A program made the position numbers and the translations under genes. From positions 1 to 64,000 of the forward strand of contig NZ_RAXV01000005.1 of NCBI RefSeq assembly GCF_003611465.1: a stretch of 64,000 nucleotides of DNA, written 5' to 3'. How positions within the stretch are numbered: the stretch's first letter is position 1; each line of letters opens with the position of its first letter. The notes beneath the pieces were generated by a model. The model was given only the letters and a program-made list of their open reading frames with translations. It searched no databases and had not been told where the DNA came from. Shown here in pieces: positions 1 through 9,143 of this stretch. This DNA comes from Acinetobacter tianfuensis. Its GTDB lineage: Bacteria; Pseudomonadota; Gammaproteobacteria; Pseudomonadales; Moraxellaceae.

Positions 1-3
1 ACA

Positions 4-38
4 TAAAAAAACCACCCAATTTCTCAATCAGGTGGTTT
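4..38 (-). terminator. Rho-independent terminator after pta
   Basis: Read on the minus strand, AACCACC and GGTGGTT form a seven-base-pair stem with a loop of about 14 nt, followed by a T tract. It lies about 20 bp past the pta stop codon and so ends the ackA-pta transcript. Confidence 0.8.
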
Positions 39-58
39 GGAAAATTCAGATTTAAGGC

Positions 59-2203
59 TTATTGAGCAGTTTGCTGTTCAGACTGAATAGCTGTCAAGGC
101 AATCGTAAATACAATATCATCCACCAATGCCCCGCGTGACAAGTCATTCACAGGTTTATTCAATCCTTGCAGCATTGGACCTACGCTGACTACATCTGCA
201 GAACGCTGTACTGCTTTATAGGTTGTGTTACCTGTATTCAAATCTGGGAAAATGAATACATTGGCACGGCCAGCCACTTTAGAATCTGGCGCTTTCGAAC
301 GGCCAACACTTTCAACAGATGCGGCATCATATTGCAATGGGCCATCGATGAGTAAATCTGGACGGCGTTCTTGAGCAATGCGGGTCGCCTCAGCTACTTT
401 TTCTACATCTGCGCCAGCGCCAGAAGTCCCTGTTGAATAGGAAATCATGGCAATGCGCGGGTCAATACCAAAAGCTTTTGCTGAATCCGCAGATTGAATT
501 GCAATTTCTGCCAGCTGTTCTGCATTTGGATCTGGATTAATTGCGCAGTCGCCATAGACATAGACTTCATCTGGCAGCAGCATAAAGAATACAGAAGACA
601 CCAGTGAATAATCTGGAGCCGTTTTAATCAGCTGGAATGCAGGGCGCACTGTATTTGCGGTGGTATGCACAGCACCAGAAACTAAGCCGTCAACTTGATC
701 AAGCGCCAGCATCATAGTGCCTAAAACCACAGTATCTTGCAGCTGTTCACGCGCTTGTAAATCATTGAGCTTTCCTTTACGCAGCTCAACCATTTTAGGC
801 ACGTAGTTTTCACGAATCATATCAGGATCGATGATTTCTAAATCATGCGGAAGCTCGATATTGCGCGCTTTTGCAACGTCAATGACTATTTCAGGTTTGG
901 CCAATAAAATACAGTGTGCAATACCGCGTGATTGACAGATTGCTGCAGCTTGAATCGTACGCGGTTCATCGCCTTCAGGCAGAACAATCCGTTTTTTTGC
1001 AGCAATGGATTTTTGAACGAGTTCATGACGGAAAGCAGAAGGGGATAAGCGAGGCTGATACGAACCATTCAATACTTCAGTAATCCAATCGGTATTGATA
1101 TGGCTGGAAACAAAGCGGGTCACTTGTTCTGCGCGTTCTACGTCATCCACAGGAATTTCGTTGCCTAAGTTTGAGAGCTGCTGTGCAGTTTCAAAAGTGC
1201 TTAAAGGCGTATGTAAAATTGGCAAGCCTTGCTTAATCGCTGCTTGGCAGAAATCTAAAACTTGAGGGTTTGGTTGGTGATGTTCCGTCAATACCAATCC
1301 TGCAAGTGGAATGCCATTGCTGCTTGCAAGGCTAGACGCCAGCAATACATCAATACGGTCAGAGGCGCTGATAATCAGTTCGCCTGCCACAAATTTGTGA
1401 AGTTCATGTTCAATATTAGATGCAACTAAGCTGCTATGCAGTACACGGCGATGAGCAGCATCGCCTTGGTTGATCCATTCCGCTTGAATATGCACAGCTA
1501 AGTCAGACATACGCGGCACGCTGAGCGTATTGCTAAATGGAACGAGGCCAATGACTGGCAGTTGTGCAGAACCGACTTGAGGATTGCTTTTTTGTAATTC
1601 GGCAACAAATTTATTGGTATCGCTGATTAAGCGCAGATTTGGATCAAGTGTGACAGGAATTTGCGCAGACTCTTCTGGCAAGCCGCGTGTGCGCATAAAC
1701 AAGACGCCCGCAGTGCGTTCAGATGCTGCACCACCGAATTGGCGTAGAGAGCTGTCAATTTTTTCTGCAGTTTTCGTTGGATTTTGAATATCCGCTGTAC
1801 TGACAATGATGACTTTGGCATCGAGCGCTTTTGCTAAAGTTGAGTTGAGTTCTGAGGCAAAGTTATCACGACTGTTCGGAACCAAACCTTCAACAATAAT
1901 CAGATCATGTTTTTTTGCAATTTCGCGGTGTAAACGAACGGCTTCTTCAAGCAGCTCATCGCTCTCATCATGGCTGAGCTGCTTCGCGATGGTGGTATGG
2001 TGAACCGGTTCTACCGTTTCATTATTAAATAAATGGCGATAAAGTGCCGTTGTACGGTCAACGGTATCAACGACATTTTCTTGTGAAAATGGTTTTAGAA
2101 AGCCAGCTTTGACCCCTTGGCATTCTAAAGCATAAATTAAACCTAAGCATGCAGATGTTAAACCTACACCTTCCCCAGTTGGTACGAGTAAAATTGTTTT
2201 CAT
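59..2203 (-). CDS. pta: Phosphate acetyltransferase (long, three-domain type)
   Basis: Converts acetyl-CoA plus phosphate to acetyl phosphate and CoA in the cytoplasm; with AckA it forms the reversible acetate pathway. The 714-residue product has the long enterobacterial-type layout: an N-terminal dethiobiotin-synthetase-like P-loop region starting near 'EGVGLTSACLG', a central DRTGG region (about 215-330), and the catalytic PTA_PTB domain from about residue 395 to the end, with 'VLPEGDEPRTIQAA' and 'SYSTGTSGAG' as recognisable motifs. It lies 59 bp downstream of ackA on the same strand, so the two are probably co-transcribed. Length and motifs are complete, with no sign of damage. Acetyl phosphate made here can also phosphorylate response regulators, which is family knowledge and not visible in the sequence. 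Confidence 0.96.
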   Translation of the reverse strand: MKTILLVPTGEGVGLTSACLGLIYALECQGVKAGFLKPFSQENVVDTVDRTTALYRHLFNNETVEPVHHTTIAKQLSHDESDELLEEAVRLHREIAKKHDLIIVEGLVPNSRDNFASELNSTLAKALDAKVIIVSTADIQNPTKTAEKIDSSLRQFGGAASERTAGVLFMRTRGLPEESAQIPVTLDPNLRLISDTNKFVAELQKSNPQVGSAQLPVIGLVPFSNTLSVPRMSDLAVHIQAEWINQGDAAHRRVLHSSLVASNIEHELHKFVAGELIISASDRIDVLLASSLASSNGIPLAGLVLTEHHQPNPQVLDFCQAAIKQGLPILHTPLSTFETAQQLSNLGNEIPVDDVERAEQVTRFVSSHINTDWITEVLNGSYQPRLSPSAFRHELVQKSIAAKKRIVLPEGDEPRTIQAAAICQSRGIAHCILLAKPEIVIDVAKARNIELPHDLEIIDPDMIRENYVPKMVELRKGKLNDLQAREQLQDTVVLGTMMLALDQVDGLVSGAVHTTANTVRPAFQLIKTAPDYSLVSSVFFMLLPDEVYVYGDCAINPDPNAEQLAEIAIQSADSAKAFGIDPRIAMISYSTGTSGAGADVEKVAEATRIAQERRPDLLIDGPLQYDAASVESVGRSKAPDSKVAGRANVFIFPDLNTGNTTYKAVQRSADVVSVGPMLQGLNKPVNDLSRGALVDDIVFTIALTAIQSEQQTAQ

Positions 2204-2262
2204 ACGGTGTCTAAATTAAAGCTAAAAATTAATATTGAATGCGAAGGGGCTAATGCGATTGC

Positions 2263-3480
2263 TTATGCAATCGCAGCTTCTGCCTCAGGCTTTTTTACAG
2301 CAGACGCCGTTACCTCGTCTACAACATGCTCAGTTTCTTTAGCAATACGGCCTTCTTCATCGGTTGGAACAACCCAAATTTGCGGGCCAGTACCATGGTC
2401 AATACGGCCTTCAGTACCGCGTTTTAAGTTGTCATTTAATTCTTTACTGAGGTTGAAACCAAAGTGCGGTAAGTAAGCAACTGTTTTTTCACGAATGTAG
2501 GCAGAGTTTTCACCAATACCGCCTGTGAAGAATAGGCCGTCAATACGCGGTAGACCGCAGCTGAGGCCAGCCAAAGATTTTGCTAAACGGTAGCAGAATA
2601 CTTCAATAGCAAGTGCGGCATCTTCGTTGCCTTGTTCAGATGCTTCAATCAAAGTACGCATGTCATTGGAAAGATCAGACAAACCAAGCAGGCCTGATTG
2701 GCTGTTCAGCATTTTGTCGATTTTGTAAATATCCCAGCCTAAGTTGCTTGCAAGGAAGCTGTGAATACTTGGGTCTACATCACCGCTGCGGGTTCCCATT
2801 ACCACACCTTCAAGCGGTGTAAGGCCCATTGACGTATCTACAGATTGGCCATTCCAAATTGCGCAAGTCGAGCTGCCATTGCCTAAGTGAGCAGTTAACC
2901 AGCCGCCTTGTTTAAAGCTGCCTGCAAGCATTGAGCCGCGCTCAGATACATACGCATGGCTTGTACCGTGGAAGCCATAACGGCGCACGTTATGCTGTGT
3001 GTACAAAAATTTTGGCAATGCATAACGATATGCGTGAGACGGCATAGTTTGATGGAATGCTGTGTCAAATACAGCAACTTGCGGCAGCTCTGGGAACAAA
3101 CGCATAGTTGCTTCGATACCCACTAAGTGAGCAGGGTTATGCAATGGAGCAAGCGGCGTTGCCTCACGAATACGTTCAATAATTTCTGGTGTTAATAGCT
3201 CAGCTTTGGTTAATGTGCCGCCGTGAACGACACGGTGGCCAATCGCTTGAGGATTATGGTGAGCCAAACGCTCTAAAATAGTTTCTAGGGCTTTTTCATG
3301 GCCAGCATGCGGGATGGATAGCTCAAGAGCAGCACCGCCTGTAGTGACCCCTTTAATACGCGCATCAGCAGAACCAAGGTTCTCGGCCAGACCAAAAATA
3401 CGATCTTCACGGCGCTCAGAAACTAACGCATATTTGATAGAAGAAGATCCGCAGTTAATTACTAATACTGATGTAGACAC
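2263..3480 (-). CDS. ackA: Acetate kinase
   Basis: Transfers phosphate between acetyl phosphate and ADP to yield acetate and ATP, acting with the adjacent Pta. The protein is 405 residues, the usual family length. The N-terminal '[15 protein letters not shown]' is the first acetokinase signature and binds phosphate; '[11 protein letters not shown]' is the second signature; 'THLGNGSS'-type and 'FTGGIGENS' motifs typical of the ASKHA fold also occur. The last 20 or so residues (rich in V, A and E) extend beyond the core fold. It is the first gene of the ackA-pta pair, and its promoter must lie in the long gap upstream. The start ATG is well placed relative to the signature motif. Confidence 0.96.
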   Translation of the reverse strand: MSTSVLVINCGSSSIKYALVSERREDRIFGLAENLGSADARIKGVTTGGAALELSIPHAGHEKALETILERLAHHNPQAIGHRVVHGGTLTKAELLTPEIIERIREATPLAPLHNPAHLVGIEATMRLFPELPQVAVFDTAFHQTMPSHAYRYALPKFLYTQHNVRRYGFHGTSHAYVSERGSMLAGSFKQGGWLTAHLGNGSSTCAIWNGQSVDTSMGLTPLEGVVMGTRSGDVDPSIHSFLASNLGWDIYKIDKMLNSQSGLLGLSDLSNDMRTLIEASEQGNEDAALAIEVFCYRLAKSLAGLSCGLPRIDGLFFTGGIGENSAYIREKTVAYLPHFGFNLSKELNDNLKRGTEGRIDHGTGPQIWVVPTDEEGRIAKETEHVVDEVTASAVKKPEAEAAIA

Positions 3481-3920
3481 GTTTAAATACCCGAATTCTA
3501 ATTGAAATACTTATCCATAATATTGATCTAATAGCAGTTGTATTGATTGATGCAATTTAGATCTGTGATGATGTTTTATCATGGGTTTTTTTATCGTCCT
3601 AGATAGACTTTAGGAGATTAGACTTAAGCACTATCGACCCTAATCATAATAATAATTAAAATTTATCAGTTCATAGTTTTCATTTATTAATAAAATAATC
3701 ATCAAAATTTATACGATTTAAGGCATATCCCCAGAACATAACATGCGATTACAGCGCTGTAATCCTCTATATTGCTGCAAAATAATGCGTTAATTGTACT
3801 ATTCTAATTTTTCTCAAATATTTGCATGCCAAAATCCAATTTTTAGAAACTTTTGCACGATGCGGCATAAGGTTTTTATTTCATTATGTGAACGATGAGT
3901 CTAGTTTTTCAAATTGCAAT
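3481..3920. other. AT-rich intergenic region upstream of ackA
   Basis: This roughly 440 bp gap holds no convincing gene. It should contain the ackA promoter on the minus strand. A weak candidate lies at about 3526-3556, with a TTGCAT-like -35 and an extended TGC-TATTAG -10, but it is not decisive. The stretch is strongly AT-rich, especially 3640-3720. No RNA gene or repeat was recognised. Confidence 0.4.
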
Positions 3921-3960
3921 AAAAAAAGCTGCGCCTTTTCTTTAAAAAGCGCAGCTTTTA
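3921..3960 (-). terminator. Rho-independent terminator after proA
   Basis: AAAGCTGCGC and GCGCAGCTTT form a perfect ten-base-pair stem just past the proA stop. The minus strand has a T tract from the flanking run of A. The plus strand also carries a short T run, so it could work both ways. Confidence 0.85.
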
Positions 3961-3973
3961 TTTCGATTTGGAT

Positions 3974-5266
3974 TTATTGGCGGATTTGACCGTCACCGAA
4001 TACAACCCATTTTTGAGACGTTAAACCTTCAAGTCCTACAGGGCCGCGGGCATGAATTTTGTCGGTTGAAATGCCGATTTCAGCTCCAAGGCCATATTCA
4101 AAGCCGTCGGCAAAACGGGTAGAGGCATTAATCATCACTGAACTTGAATCTACACGCGCTAAGAATTGACGCGCTAGGCTGAAGTTTTCAGTGATAATTG
4201 CATCTGTATGATGTGAGCCGTATTTATTGATGTGATCAATCGCTTCATCCATGCCAGAGACAACTTTCACCGCCAAGATTGGGCCAAGATATTCTTCATA
4301 CCAGTCTTCTTCAGATGCCGTTTTTACATCACTGCCTAAAATGCGCTGAACATCTTTACAGCCGCGAAGTTCAACTTGCTTTTGTGCATATAATTCAGCA
4401 ATGCGCGGTAAAAATTCATCTGCAACTTTTTCATCAACAAGCAATGTTTCCATCGCATTGCATACGCCGTAACGGTGAGTTTTCGCATTTAATGCAATTG
4501 GCAGGGCTTTTTGCAAATCTGCTTGCGCTTCGACATACACATGGCAGTTGCCGTCTAAATGCTTAATGACAGGCACACGCGCATCATTGCTGATCCGTTC
4601 AATCAAGCCTTTGCCGCCGCGAGGCACAATCACGTCTACATATTCAGACATGGTAATCAGCTGGCCGACGGCAGCGCGGTCAGGTGTATTAATCACTTGC
4701 ACACACGTTTCAGGCAAACCTGAAGTTTTCAAGCCATGCTGTACGGCAGCCGCAATTGCTTGGTTCGATTCAAGCGCTTCTGAGCCGCCGCGTAAAATAA
4801 TGGCATTGCCTGATTTCAGCGCTAAAGAGGCTGCTTCAAGCGTCACGTTTGGACGGGACTCATAAATCATGCCGACGACGCCTAACGGCACACGCATTTT
4901 ACCCAGCTGGATGCCTGAAGGGCGGTAGGCCATATCTGTAATTTCGCCGATGGGGTCTTTCAGTCCAATCACATCTTTTAAGCCGTCAAGCATGCCTTTA
5001 AAACGTGCGGGAGTCAGTTCTAAGCGATCAAGCAGGGCACTGTCCAAATTGCTGCTGTGAGCTTTATCCATATCTTTTTTATTGGCAGCTAAAATTGCCG
5101 CTTCACTATTGTTTAAAGCCGTATAAATAGCAGATAAAGCATGATTTTTTGTTTCAGTAGAGGCACTTGAAAGCACGCGGGATGCTTGGCGGGCCTGCTG
5201 TCCTACTGTTTGCATATATTGTTCAATAGACTCTTGCATAGCGCTGTGATCACTTAGAAATTTCAA
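3974..5266 (-). CDS. proA: Gamma-glutamyl phosphate reductase
   Basis: Catalyses the NADPH-dependent reduction of gamma-glutamyl phosphate to glutamate semialdehyde, the second step of proline synthesis. The 430-residue protein has the aldehyde-dehydrogenase-like fold. Recognisable segments are '[18 protein letters not shown]' (cofactor domain), '[12 protein letters not shown]', '[13 protein letters not shown]', and '[13 protein letters not shown]', which holds the catalytic cysteine. The C-terminal '[14 protein letters not shown]' is typical of ProA. It is a single gene here, with no proB next to it, as is common in Acinetobacter. The alternative start at '[10 protein letters not shown]' (residue 10) would fit equally well with the family alignment. 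Confidence 0.96.
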   Translation of the reverse strand: MKFLSDHSAMQESIEQYMQTVGQQARQASRVLSSASTETKNHALSAIYTALNNSEAAILAANKKDMDKAHSSNLDSALLDRLELTPARFKGMLDGLKDVIGLKDPIGEITDMAYRPSGIQLGKMRVPLGVVGMIYESRPNVTLEAASLALKSGNAIILRGGSEALESNQAIAAAVQHGLKTSGLPETCVQVINTPDRAAVGQLITMSEYVDVIVPRGGKGLIERISNDARVPVIKHLDGNCHVYVEAQADLQKALPIALNAKTHRYGVCNAMETLLVDEKVADEFLPRIAELYAQKQVELRGCKDVQRILGSDVKTASEEDWYEEYLGPILAVKVVSGMDEAIDHINKYGSHHTDAIITENFSLARQFLARVDSSSVMINASTRFADGFEYGLGAEIGISTDKIHARGPVGLEGLTSQKWVVFGDGQIRQ

Positions 5267-5541
5267 TTCGATATTAACAGCCTATAACCGCACAATGAAG
5301 TATTAGAGCGGTATTTAATCGTGAATTGGCTGAGGTTTTCACATTTTGAAATTATTTTGGATGCTAAAACAGATGAGTGGCGCAAGAAGCAGTTGCTTGT
5401 AAAATCATCTCCTGTATAGAATGAACCCTAAACGACAGTGAAGTCATACAATTATCAATATGAGCAGGACGCTTGCAGCAAGAGCGCTCTTACAGATTTC
5501 TTGCAGAATATAAAAATAAGGCAAGGATGGAGGACAGGAAT

Positions 5542-6870
5542 ATGAATTCCATTATCCCGATGGACCCTGAGGTACAGGCAAGTACCCATTACGGCTTTTT
5601 CGATTTATACGACCGCAATAGTTTCAAGCAGCCCGCACGCACGACGTGGATTGATGGCTGGAAAATTGAATATATGGCAATTGCGCGTCCCGATACGCTG
5701 CATATGACGCCAATGGTGATTATTGGCGGTGCATTTCAAAATTTTAACTCTTATAAATATTGTGTTGAACAGCTGTTTGACGCAGGCCCGATTGTGCTGA
5801 TTGATTTGCCGTCTATGGGCGCAAATCAGCAAATTACCAATGTAGATACAGGTTTATCGGCTGGAACGCTGGAACTGGAAGATTTAGCCGGCATGCTGGG
5901 GACGTGGCTGGATATTGTTGATTTACCTAAAGTTGCTGTGCTCGGCATGTCATTGGGTTCAGTTGTGGCCTCTTGTCTGGCGCATCAGCGTCCAGAACTG
6001 ATCGACCGCATGATTTTAATGGGTGTCATGCAGAAAACCCGCAAAAGCTGGCGCATGCTGTTAGAAGAGTCTTTGCACTTGATGAAAGAACAGCGTATGG
6101 ATGAATTTGGCCAAGCGGTGATTTTATATTTAGTGAACCATGCGAAGATGGATCTGACCCGCATGTCGCCAACGGCCAAGCGGCTGTTCTTCCGCCAGAT
6201 GGCAGAGTTTACGGCAACCGAGCAGGAGCGTTATGAAATTAACTGCAGCCGCCTGCTCCGTTTGACCGATGTGCCTATTCCTGAATGTGATGTGCTGGTT
6301 GCCTGTGGACAATACGACAGCTTTACGTTGCCGTATGAAAATGCCAGCTTTGCTTTGCAGTGCCCTAACATGCAGTTTGCCATGATCGCCAATGCTGACC
6401 ATGTGCCGCAGCTGCAGCGCCGTAAAGAAACCATGAATTTATTTGCGACTTATTTACGCGGTGAATCCATTCAAAATGCCGAAGGCATTATTCCAATGAC
6501 ACGTGAGCAAATGCTGAAGATCGACCGCCGCGCTGAAGCGCGCGTTACAGTACAGCAGCCATTTACTCAGCTGACACACCGCCATTCAGCAGTCAAATTC
6601 AGTACAGAAATCATTGATGTCAATTATTTTGGCATATTGCTGCAAATGGAAGATGCGGCTCAGGCAGGCCAGGCTTCGGATATGCCGCGTGATTTGGCGC
6701 TGCATTTAGAAGATGAAAACGGCGCGTTTGTCATAGAATGTCTAATTTTTGAAACAGCAGACTCTCAGATCCGCGCGTTGTTTAAACACGGCAGTTTTGA
6801 TGTTGCTGAACGTTTATTGCAGTTTGTACAGCATCAGCATGAATTAATGCATATTCAGGAAGCGGTTTAA
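5542..6870 (+). CDS. Alpha/beta hydrolase with a C-terminal PilZ-like domain
   Basis: A 442-residue predicted hydrolase. The N-terminal ~300 residues have the alpha/beta hydrolase fold. The nucleophile elbow 'GMSLGS' places serine at S137, aspartate D259 sits in 'CGQYDSF', and histidine H287 in 'NADHVPQ', so a complete Ser-Asp-His triad is visible. From about residue 320 a second domain begins with 'DRRAEARVTV', which contains the RxxxR of PilZ domains, followed by 'DVNYFG', a near match to the second PilZ motif (D/NxSxxG). This suggests binding of cyclic di-GMP, which is inference. The substrate is unknown; members of this family act on esters or lipids. The ATG at 5542 was chosen over upstream in-frame starts (5473, 5527) because a GGAGG ribosome-binding site precedes it at the right distance. 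The gene stands alone and ends at a bidirectional terminator. Confidence 0.8.
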   Translation: MNSIIPMDPEVQASTHYGFFDLYDRNSFKQPARTTWIDGWKIEYMAIARPDTLHMTPMVIIGGAFQNFNSYKYCVEQLFDAGPIVLIDLPSMGANQQITNVDTGLSAGTLELEDLAGMLGTWLDIVDLPKVAVLGMSLGSVVASCLAHQRPELIDRMILMGVMQKTRKSWRMLLEESLHLMKEQRMDEFGQAVILYLVNHAKMDLTRMSPTAKRLFFRQMAEFTATEQERYEINCSRLLRLTDVPIPECDVLVACGQYDSFTLPYENASFALQCPNMQFAMIANADHVPQLQRRKETMNLFATYLRGESIQNAEGIIPMTREQMLKIDRRAEARVTVQQPFTQLTHRHSAVKFSTEIIDVNYFGILLQMEDAAQAGQASDMPRDLALHLEDENGAFVIECLIFETADSQIRALFKHGSFDVAERLLQFVQHQHELMHIQEAV

Positions 6871-6887
6871 AAGTGCTTCAGATAAAG

Positions 6888-6917
6888 AAAAACAGCGCTA
6901 TGAGCGCTGTTTTTTTG
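6888..6917. terminator. Bidirectional terminator between convergent genes
   Basis: AAACAGCGCT-atg-AGCGCTGTTT forms a perfect hairpin flanked by A and T runs, placed between the hydrolase gene (plus) and the methyltransferase gene (minus). Its right edge overlaps the last codons of the methyltransferase gene. Confidence 0.8.
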
Positions 6918-7782
6918 TCGATGCATGAATGACCCAGACCAGATCGCCGCCATGCTCATCAGGATTTTGAAAGGGAATGACATTACTGTGCTTATTGCCT
7001 TGCTCGGCTTGCGGCAAATGATTCAGCGGCTGCAGCACGTCGATTTGGTTAAAACCGGCATTGCTAAAAAAAGTCTGTATTTCCAGCGGGCTGATAAAGT
7101 GAAAGCTAAAGGCGCTGCGCGACATAAATTTCAGTAATTTGCTGCTGGTCCAAATAAAATTAGCCAGACGGTTTTTGACTGGTTCAGGATAAATATCGGT
7201 CAGGTAATGCAGCTGTTCAAAGTCTTGCCCATATTCGGTGATGCCTTGCAGTAAGCGGTTCAGCAGGGTTTTGTCAAAATAATTGATTAAGCCTTCACTG
7301 ATAATAACGAGAGGACGTTTTGGATCAAAGACTTGAAAGATCTGTTCAAAGTCTTGACTGAAAATGTCGGCTGTGAGGACCTCAGGCGCTGTTTGATCGA
7401 GCTTTTGCAGCGCTTCGGTTTTAATTTTTGCCATATCTGGCAAATCGAGTTCACGATAATCAATTTGGCTGTATTTCTGACGGAAGTTCCAGCTGCGCGG
7501 CGACAGGCCGCAGGCTATTTCTAAAATTTGCAGATTGGGATGCAGTTGAATTAATTGGCTGAGCTGGCGGTCAATTAGGGTGTGGCGCTGTTTAAGTGTT
7601 GTGCGCATGCTGCCGCCGACATGTTTTTCGGCCCATGACTCCAGCGGGTGTACTAACTTGGCTAAAAACTTGCCTTTTGATGTGGCAAATACAGGGTTAG
7701 ATATTCCCATGCTGTACCAAATGTAGCCTGTGTAGTGCGCGGTAAAGGAAATGTGGCGGTGTTCGGATAAGTCTTGAGTCAT
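6898..7782 (-). CDS. Class I SAM-dependent methyltransferase, leucine carboxyl methyltransferase-like
   Basis: A 294-residue protein related to the LCM/YktD-type SAM methyltransferases. Motif I is 'ILEIACGLSPRSWNF' (residues ~95-110), with the following acidic strand 'DYRELDLPDMAK', both typical of the LCM family. 'LVIISEGLINYFDKTLLN' matches the post-motif region in which the family recognises carboxyl groups. The substrate is not known. The final ~15 residues are basic, and the stop lies inside the shared terminator. It is transcribed away from the upstream nagZ but separated from it by a terminator, so it probably has its own promoter in the 7783-7855 interval. Confidence 0.75.
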   Translation of the reverse strand: MTQDLSEHRHISFTAHYTGYIWYSMGISNPVFATSKGKFLAKLVHPLESWAEKHVGGSMRTTLKQRHTLIDRQLSQLIQLHPNLQILEIACGLSPRSWNFRQKYSQIDYRELDLPDMAKIKTEALQKLDQTAPEVLTADIFSQDFEQIFQVFDPKRPLVIISEGLINYFDKTLLNRLLQGITEYGQDFEQLHYLTDIYPEPVKNRLANFIWTSSKLLKFMSRSAFSFHFISPLEIQTFFSNAGFNQIDVLQPLNHLPQAEQGNKHSNVIPFQNPDEHGGDLVWVIHASTKKQRS

Positions 7783-7855
7783 GTATGTTAAGCCTTAGAT
7801 ATTATTTTAGTTTTAATCTTTATACAGTACAGCGGTTGCAGGAAATTATCATAAT

Positions 7856-7888
7856 AAAAAAGGAACAGTTTGTCCTGTTCCTTTTTTA
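7856..7888 (-). terminator. Terminator after nagZ
   Basis: AAAAAAGGAACAG-tttgt-CTGTTCCTTTTTT is a nearly perfect hairpin with U tracts on both strands. It lies 30 bp past the nagZ stop and separates nagZ from the methyltransferase gene. Confidence 0.85.
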
Positions 7889-7917
7889 TTCAGTCAATTC
7901 ATTTTTAGCCCGCGTGC

Positions 7918-8943
7918 TTAAGCAAGGCCTGTATTGCGAAATGCCGTGATGCGGTCACGTATGGCTGCCCACTCTGAACCTAAATCTAGATATTCACCAA
8001 TGATGATATTTGGGATTTTACCGCGCATGCGTTCTAAACGTTCTTGATTAGGCAAAGGCAGATTTTCAATACCGGCTAAAGCAATGCAGGCCGATTCGCG
8101 GCTATTGCAGACCAGCCCCATATCACAGCCCGCGCTTAGCGCTGCTTGAATACGTGCATCTGCACCGCCAGCGACACAGGCAGCCTGCATGCTGAGGTCA
8201 TCTGAAAACAGTACGCCGTCAAACTTCAGTTCTTGGCGCAAGATGTTTTGAATCCAGTATTTTGAGAAACCTGCAGGGTTCGGGTCCACATTTTCATAAA
8301 TGACATGAGCAGGCATCAGCGCATCCAGCTGGTCTTGCAGCTGAATGAAACTTTGCATGTCTTTTTGGTAAATTTCTTGATAACTGCGTGAGTCAATGGC
8401 AGCAGCTACGTGCGAGTCTGCTTTGACTGAACCGTGGCCTGGGAAGTGTTTGCCTGTTGAGGCCATGCCGGCACGTTTCATGCCTTTTAAAAATGCGCTT
8501 GCCAGCGGCACGATGTCTTGCATATTTTTTGCAAAGCTGCGGTCGCCAATCACATCGCTGATGTCATTTAAATCCAGCACTGGCGCAAAGCTGAAATCAA
8601 TGCCGACAGCCAAAACTTCAGCTGCCATCAGCCAGCCGCACTGTTCAGCTAATTCCAGCGCTTTTTCAGGTTCAGTTAAGTATAAGTCGCCAAACTTGCC
8701 CATAGCCGGGAGTAAAGTAAAGCCATTTTTCAGACGCTGTACACGGCCGCCTTCTTGGTCTACAGCAATTAAAATGTCGGGACGGATACGGCGCATATGG
8801 TCAGTCAGGGCGCGAACTTGCTTTGCTGATTCAATATTGCGGCCAAATAAAATCATGCCGCCGACTTGCGGAGACTTTAATAGTTCAATATCTTCTTGAG
8901 TAAGTTCTGTGCCTGCAATATCGAGCATCAATGCGCCAATCAT
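7918..8943 (-). CDS. nagZ: Beta-N-acetylhexosaminidase NagZ
   Basis: A cytoplasmic glycoside hydrolase of family 3 that removes GlcNAc from GlcNAc-anhydroMurNAc-peptides during cell-wall recycling. In many Gram-negatives its product is the inducer of AmpC beta-lactamase. The 341-residue length is typical. 'VDQEGGRVQRLKNGFT' and 'GKHFPGHGSVKADSH' are the family signatures; the latter holds the Asp-Ser-His loop, which supplies the catalytic histidine. 'GVLFSDDLSMQA' contains the nucleophilic aspartate. No signal peptide is seen, as expected for a cytoplasmic enzyme. It is divergent from prc, with about 200 bp between the two starts. Confidence 0.95.
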   Translation of the reverse strand: MIGALMLDIAGTELTQEDIELLKSPQVGGMILFGRNIESAKQVRALTDHMRRIRPDILIAVDQEGGRVQRLKNGFTLLPAMGKFGDLYLTEPEKALELAEQCGWLMAAEVLAVGIDFSFAPVLDLNDISDVIGDRSFAKNMQDIVPLASAFLKGMKRAGMASTGKHFPGHGSVKADSHVAAAIDSRSYQEIYQKDMQSFIQLQDQLDALMPAHVIYENVDPNPAGFSKYWIQNILRQELKFDGVLFSDDLSMQAACVAGGADARIQAALSAGCDMGLVCNSRESACIALAGIENLPLPNQERLERMRGKIPNIIIGEYLDLGSEWAAIRDRITAFRNTGLA

Positions 8944-9002
8944 ATTTGGGGATCCGTGTTTGAGTTTTTAGGGAAAAACAATACCTGAATTCTGCAATGT
9001 TT

Positions 9003-9011
9003 TGCTACACT
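9003..9011 (+). promoter_or_regulatory. Possible extended -10 for prc
   Basis: TGCTACACT fits an extended -10 element (TG, one base, then TACACT). It lies about 130 bp upstream of the prc start in the nagZ-prc divergent region. No strong -35 was found. Confidence 0.35.
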
Positions 9012-9143
9012 TTGTCAGCACAGATTATGATAAAACTACACGACATAAACAGATTAAGTCATTTAAGATTTTGAAAATATTTAATTCTCATCGAAAAATG
9101 ACACCGCAATTTGGTTTGGATACCAAGGAAGTACGACATATTT

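Noticed and set aside
8396..8899. 167-codon plus-strand frame inside nagZ
   Set aside because: It is antisense to a clear NagZ protein, with Ser/Ala/Pro-rich composition typical of a codon-bias shadow.
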